Shown: positions 32,335 to 35,114 of the stretch, piece by piece
Layout of the letters: the number at the start of each line of letters is the position of its first letter
Position numbering within the stretch: the stretch's first letter is position 1
Made by a program: the position numbers and the translations under genes
Notes under the pieces: model-generated
What the model was told of the DNA's origin: nothing
Seen by the model: only the letters and a program-made list of their open reading frames with translations
The model's database searches: none
Assembly (NCBI RefSeq): GCF_002530675.1
Contig: NZ_PCMX01000003.1
Coordinates: 1 to 35,114, forward strand
Source of the DNA: Flavobacterium columnare NBRC 100251 = ATCC 23463
Lineage (GTDB): Bacteria; Bacteroidota; Bacteroidia; Flavobacteriales; Flavobacteriaceae
DNA: 35,114 bases
Reading direction: 5' to 3'

Positions 32335-33705
32335 TTAGTTGGTTACTTTGTAAAGTTTATCGGATGCACGAATTTTAAAAGGCACAACAAAAGTTACTTT
32401 ATCACCCGTTTGAGCCAACTGTCCTTCTTGACCATTAACGACTAATTTGTCTACTATCAAATGCTGTTCTCCCGTGGTAGGTCCTTGGATAATCACTTTA
32501 TCCCCAGCTTTTAGTTCATGATTGGTCATGGTAAACTGTCCTACTTGTGATTTAGAATAGTAATGCTCTCCTTTTGCCACCATCACTTTTTTCACAGCTA
32601 TTCGTTGACGTAAAGTTTTAGGTTTCGGCAGTTCTTCTGTGGCTTTTGCTAAACTAATGCCTTCTAAAACACCCGATTTTTTGAAGGTTAAACTATCCGA
32701 CTTTCCTTTTCTGAAAATTTTATTGCCTACATTAATCCCTTTTCTACGTTTTACTTGTTCTTCTAACGATAAATGTGTGGTTTCTAAACATTCGGTGGAA
32801 CAACAATACTCCATTTTTTCAGCACAGGCATCACATTGAATAAATAATAAATGACAACCGTCGTTAGCACAATTTGTATGATTGTCACACGGTTTTCCAC
32901 ATTGGTGGCATTGCGCAATAATATCGTCAGTAATTCTTTCTCCTAAACGGTGGTCAAATACGAAGTTTTTACCTATGAATTTACTTTCCAAGCCTTGCTC
33001 TTTGATTTGGCGGGCGTAGTTAATAATACCCCCTTCTAATTGGTACACATTTTTGAATCCTTGGTGCTTGAAATAAGCTGATGCTTTTTCGCAACGGATT
33101 CCCCCAGTACAATACATTACTAGGTTTTTATCTTCTTTAAATTCTTGTAATTGCTCATTAATAATAGGCAACGATTCACGGAAAGTTTCTACATCAGGCG
33201 TGATAGCTCCTTTGAAATGCCCTACTTCACTTTCGTAGTGATTTCTAAAATCTACCACTATCGTGTTAGGGTCGTCTAAAATCGCATTAAAAGCTGCAGC
33301 TTCTAAATGCACTCCTTTATTTGTTACATCAAAAGTAGCGTCATTTAATCCATCGGCAACGATTTTGTGACGTACTTTAACGGTTAATTTTAAAAAAGAA
33401 TGGTCATCATGCTCCACAGCTACGTTGATACGGATGCCTTTCATGAAATCATAAGCTTCTAAGGTATCGCGGAAAGCTTCAAAATTTTCAGCTGGCACAC
33501 TCATTTGTGCATTAATTCCTTCGGTCGCCACATATACGCGTCCCAAAGCCTCTAGTTTGTCCCAAGCTAAAAATAAATCGTTACGGAATTGTTTCGGGTC
33601 AGTGATGTGCGCATATTGATAGAAAGAAATGGTAAGACGTTGTTTCCCCGCTTGGTCAATCAACTCCGCTCTTTCTTCTGCGCTTAATGTGTTATACAGT
33701 TGCAT
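32335..33705 (-). CDS. trhO: tRNA uridine(34) hydroxylase TrhO fused to a U32_C-type domain
   Basis: 456 residues, against about 350 for E. coli TrhO. The N-terminal domain (about 1-115) has RVYVATEGINAQMS, followed by a rhodanese domain (about 140-235) with the catalytic loop YCTGGIRCEKA (Cys199). A Cys-rich zinc-type region (about 265-305) has paired CxxC motifs. TrhO hydroxylates uridine at the tRNA wobble position in an oxygen-dependent way. Residues 371-455 are extra: they align without gaps to the C-terminal domain of the TrhP encoded next door (40 of 85 residues identical, counted by eye). It has its own promoter and is 64 bases from trhP. Confidence 0.93.
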   Translation of the reverse strand: MQLYNTLSAEERAELIDQAGKQRLTISFYQYAHITDPKQFRNDLFLAWDKLEALGRVYVATEGINAQMSVPAENFEAFRDTLEAYDFMKGIRINVAVEHDDHSFLKLTVKVRHKIVADGLNDATFDVTNKGVHLEAAAFNAILDDPNTIVVDFRNHYESEVGHFKGAITPDVETFRESLPIINEQLQEFKEDKNLVMYCTGGIRCEKASAYFKHQGFKNVYQLEGGIINYARQIKEQGLESKFIGKNFVFDHRLGERITDDIIAQCHQCGKPCDNHTNCANDGCHLLFIQCDACAEKMEYCCSTECLETTHLSLEEQVKRRKGINVGNKIFRKGKSDSLTFKKSGVLEGISLAKATEELPKPKTLRQRIAVKKVMVAKGEHYYSKSQVGQFTMTNHELKAGDKVIIQGPTTGEQHLIVDKLVVNGQEGQLAQTGDKVTFVVPFKIRASDKLYKVTN

Positions 33706-33770
33706 GCTATAAACGTTAAGTGAGAAATGTTACAAAATGTTTTTGAATTCTAAATGGAAGAATTCGGGTG

Positions 33771-33799
33771 CAAATTTATTGATTTTTAGATGATTTCAA
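33771..33799 (-). promoter_or_regulatory. Bacteroidota-type promoter for trhO
   Basis: On the - strand TAAATTTG (33778-33771) matches TAnnTTTG exactly, with TTG at 33799-33797 spaced by 18 bases. The leader to the trhO ATG at 33705 would be about 60 bases. Clean fit to the sigma-ABfr consensus. Confidence 0.7.
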
Positions 33800-33816
33800 A
33801 TTAAAATTCAAGATAA

Positions 33817-33945
33817 TTAAACTAAACTTTGCTTACTCCACAACTCTGCATATTTACCTCCATTTTCTATAAGTTCAAAATGATTTCCTTTCTCTACTAC
33901 TTGACCTTCATGCATTACTAGAATTGTCTTGTCCCAATACGGCTT
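33817..33945 (-). pseudogene. 3' remnant of a peptide-exporting ABC transporter
   Basis: The - strand encodes only the last part of an ABC exporter ATPase: DKTILVMHEGQVVEKGNHFE, then a GGKYAELWSKQ ending and a TAA at 33817-33819. There is no Walker A, signature or Walker B upstream, because the frame runs back into the HlyD remnant. The C-terminal wording is that of peptidase-containing bacteriocin exporters of the HlyB/LanT kind. The join lies around 33931-33950 and the rest of the gene is deleted. Confidence 0.75.
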
Positions 33946-33946
33946 T

Positions 33947-34290
33947 TTACAAGTCGTTCAATAAAATTTGGTTATCGTTAACGATGGCTTGGGTACTGGC
34001 TTTTTCCGTTTGTAAATTATCTTGTGCTATTTGTACTAAGGTATCTCCTTTTTTTACCAGTTTATTATTTTTAGTAAGCAACTTATAATCTTTCCACTCA
34101 CTACTGTTTGCAAAGGTACTTTATCCTGCTGACTACGAATAATACCACGGCTCTGGCTGCTAATATCGACATAAATAAAAGGAAGTGCTCCTAGAACTAC
34201 CAGTACTACTAGGTATAATGATTTACTTCGGGTAGCATTGCATGCTATAAGGTTTTTTTGAGTATGTATAGGGTCTTCTTTGCTAATCAT
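33947..34290 (-). pseudogene. frameshifted and truncated HlyD-type membrane-fusion protein
   Basis: Begins as a normal HlyD family secretion adaptor: short cytoplasmic start, one membrane helix (SLYLVVLVVLGALPFIYVDI), then the family phrase QSRGIIRSQQ and VVSGKI. After about residue 70 the frame is broken in an A-run near 34063-34076 and the protein stops at 34054. Adding one A restores KNNKLVKKGDTLVQIAQDNL, the lipoyl-like segment of HlyD, down to a stop at 33947, where a deletion joins it to the exporter remnant. The ATG overlaps the ATPase stop by 4 bases (ATGA), so it once belonged to that operon. A sequencing error could mimic the one-base shift but not the truncation. Confidence 0.78.
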
Positions 34291-34937
34291 ATCTTAATTG
34301 ATTTAAAAAGGAAATCTTCAATTTGATTAAACTGATTACTACTGAAATATTTTCCACCCCCATTTTTTAAAACAAATATCGCTTCACAATTTTTAACCAA
34401 GCTATCTAAAATATGAGATGATACTAATATTAGGGAATCTCCAGAAATTTTCTTTATGTAATTCCATAATATAAAATTGGCTTCAAGATCCAGCCCATTA
34501 AAAGGCTCATCTAATATATAATATTTATATGATTTTTGAAATAAAGCATTTAGAAACATTTTTTTTCTCATTCCTGTGGACAAATTTTTAATTTGTATAT
34601 CCAATGGAATATCTTTAAATACCAATATTCGTTCATCTTCTAGATTTATATTCATCAATTTATCATAAAATCTATAAAATTCATTAACTGTCAAGTCTTC
34701 GTATAAGTATGTCTCGGTCGGACACCAGCAAGTATTCCTAAGATTCATTTTCTCGAATGAATTATTAAGTCCGCTGTAGGATTCAATACCTAAAATACAC
34801 TTGAAAAGTGTGGTCTTACCTGTTCCATTCTTTCCTACAATTCCATAAATTCCATTTGAATTAATCACTAAATTAAGATTATCTATTATTTTGTTTACTC
34901 CAATTGTTTTTTCACTTATATGTATATCAAGTAACAT
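34287..34937 (-). CDS. ABC transporter ATPase subunit
   Basis: 216 residues, a single nucleotide-binding domain. Walker A GKNGTGKTT (about 35-43), signature LSTGMRKK (about 119-126), and Walker B YYILDEPFNGLD (about 138-149), with a switch His in SSH near residue 174. It resembles the short ABC-2/CcmA-type ATPases that pair with a separate permease for peptide or lipid export or self-protection. The permease gene overlaps it by 11 bases upstream, and the HlyD remnant by 4 bases downstream. The ATPase itself appears intact although its downstream exporter partners are broken. The substrate is unknown. Confidence 0.9.
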   Translation of the reverse strand: MLLDIHISEKTIGVNKIIDNLNLVINSNGIYGIVGKNGTGKTTLFKCILGIESYSGLNNSFEKMNLRNTCWCPTETYLYEDLTVNEFYRFYDKLMNINLEDERILVFKDIPLDIQIKNLSTGMRKKMFLNALFQKSYKYYILDEPFNGLDLEANFILWNYIKKISGDSLILVSSHILDSLVKNCEAIFVLKNGGGKYFSSNQFNQIEDFLFKSIKI

Positions 34938-35114
34938 TCTGAATCATTTTTATATTATATGTAGATTTTCTAACTAAAAAAGGTATAACAATAAACGATA
35001 GCCCCATCGAGTAAAAACTCGATAATAATATTAATACGAATATCATCTGTTGCATAAAAAGGTTTTCAAAATAGTTGTATTTCAGGTTAACACTAATAAT
35101 TAATTCAAGTTGCT
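34927..35114 (-). CDS. ABC transporter permease, C-terminal part (cut by window edge)
   Basis: About 61 residues of the end of an integral membrane protein: one long hydrophobic helix (MIFVLILLSSFYSMGLSFIV), then a basic tail (FLVRKSTYNIKM) and a TGA at 34927-34929. The frame runs open to the window edge. The overlap with the ATPase start argues that the two make one transporter, probably a 6-helix ABC-2-like permease. Family not identified from this fragment. Confidence 0.65.
   Translation of the reverse strand, partial: QLELIISVNLKYNYFENLFMQQMIFVLILLSSFYSMGLSFIVIPFLVRKSTYNIKMIQNVT

Overview
The window comes from a low-GC, gliding-type member of the Bacteroidota, most likely a Flavobacteriaceae. 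Supporting signs are two secreted proteins with type IX secretion sorting tails, a gldH lipoprotein gene, a ricT-like PSP1 gene beside it, weak Shine-Dalgarno sequences, and promoters of the TTG-N(18-21)-TAnnTTTG type. No rRNA, tRNA or CRISPR array was seen.

Layout. (1) 1-4967 (+): a tightly overlapping phosphorelay operon: an HNOBA-PAS-PAS histidine kinase cut by the left edge, a FIST-domain protein of the NosP nitric-oxide-sensor type, a second soluble histidine kinase, an HPt protein and a LytTR response regulator. (2) 5089-7662 (+): a secreted protein with an acidic Cys/Asp motif and a T9SS tail. (3) 7696-20313: a glycan synthesis and export locus. It contains an outer-membrane TPR/beta-barrel protein, a STAS-like protein with a flippase and a GT4 glycosyltransferase, then, on the opposite strand, a membrane-anchored GH5-like hydrolase, an Ig-like membrane protein and a 1029-residue GT-C-like membrane protein. 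Divergent from the last of these is a response-regulator/GT2 fusion. A decayed IS1380-like inverted-repeat element sits in the middle. (4) 20492-26408 (-): an RlmI-type rRNA methyltransferase, an M4 metallopeptidase with a T9SS tail, and the two CoA-transferase subunits, split by an inverted-repeat-bounded four-helix-bundle gene. (5) 26417-30625 (-): penicillin-binding protein 1A, gldH and ricT, apparently one operon with the CoA-transferase genes. (6) 30799-33705 (-): trhO, trhP and a single-cluster ferredoxin, a tRNA wobble-uridine hydroxylation set. TrhO carries the same C-terminal domain as TrhP. (7) 33817-35114 (-): an ABC permease (cut by the right edge), its ATPase, and the wreckage of an HlyD-type adaptor and a peptide-exporting ABC transporter.

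How the parts may work together (inference). The relay in region 1 looks like a nitric-oxide or heme-linked sensing pathway. The glycan locus beside it contains an enzyme whose own N-terminus is a phosphorylatable receiver domain and a STAS-like protein, so glycan production could be switched after translation. A GT2 of this family makes a polyprenyl-phosphate sugar, which a GT-C-type membrane enzyme such as its divergent neighbour could use. The flippase, GT4, anchored hydrolase and outer-membrane TPR barrel would complete an exopolysaccharide assembly line. No physical link between the relay and the receiver-GT2 can be shown from sequence alone.
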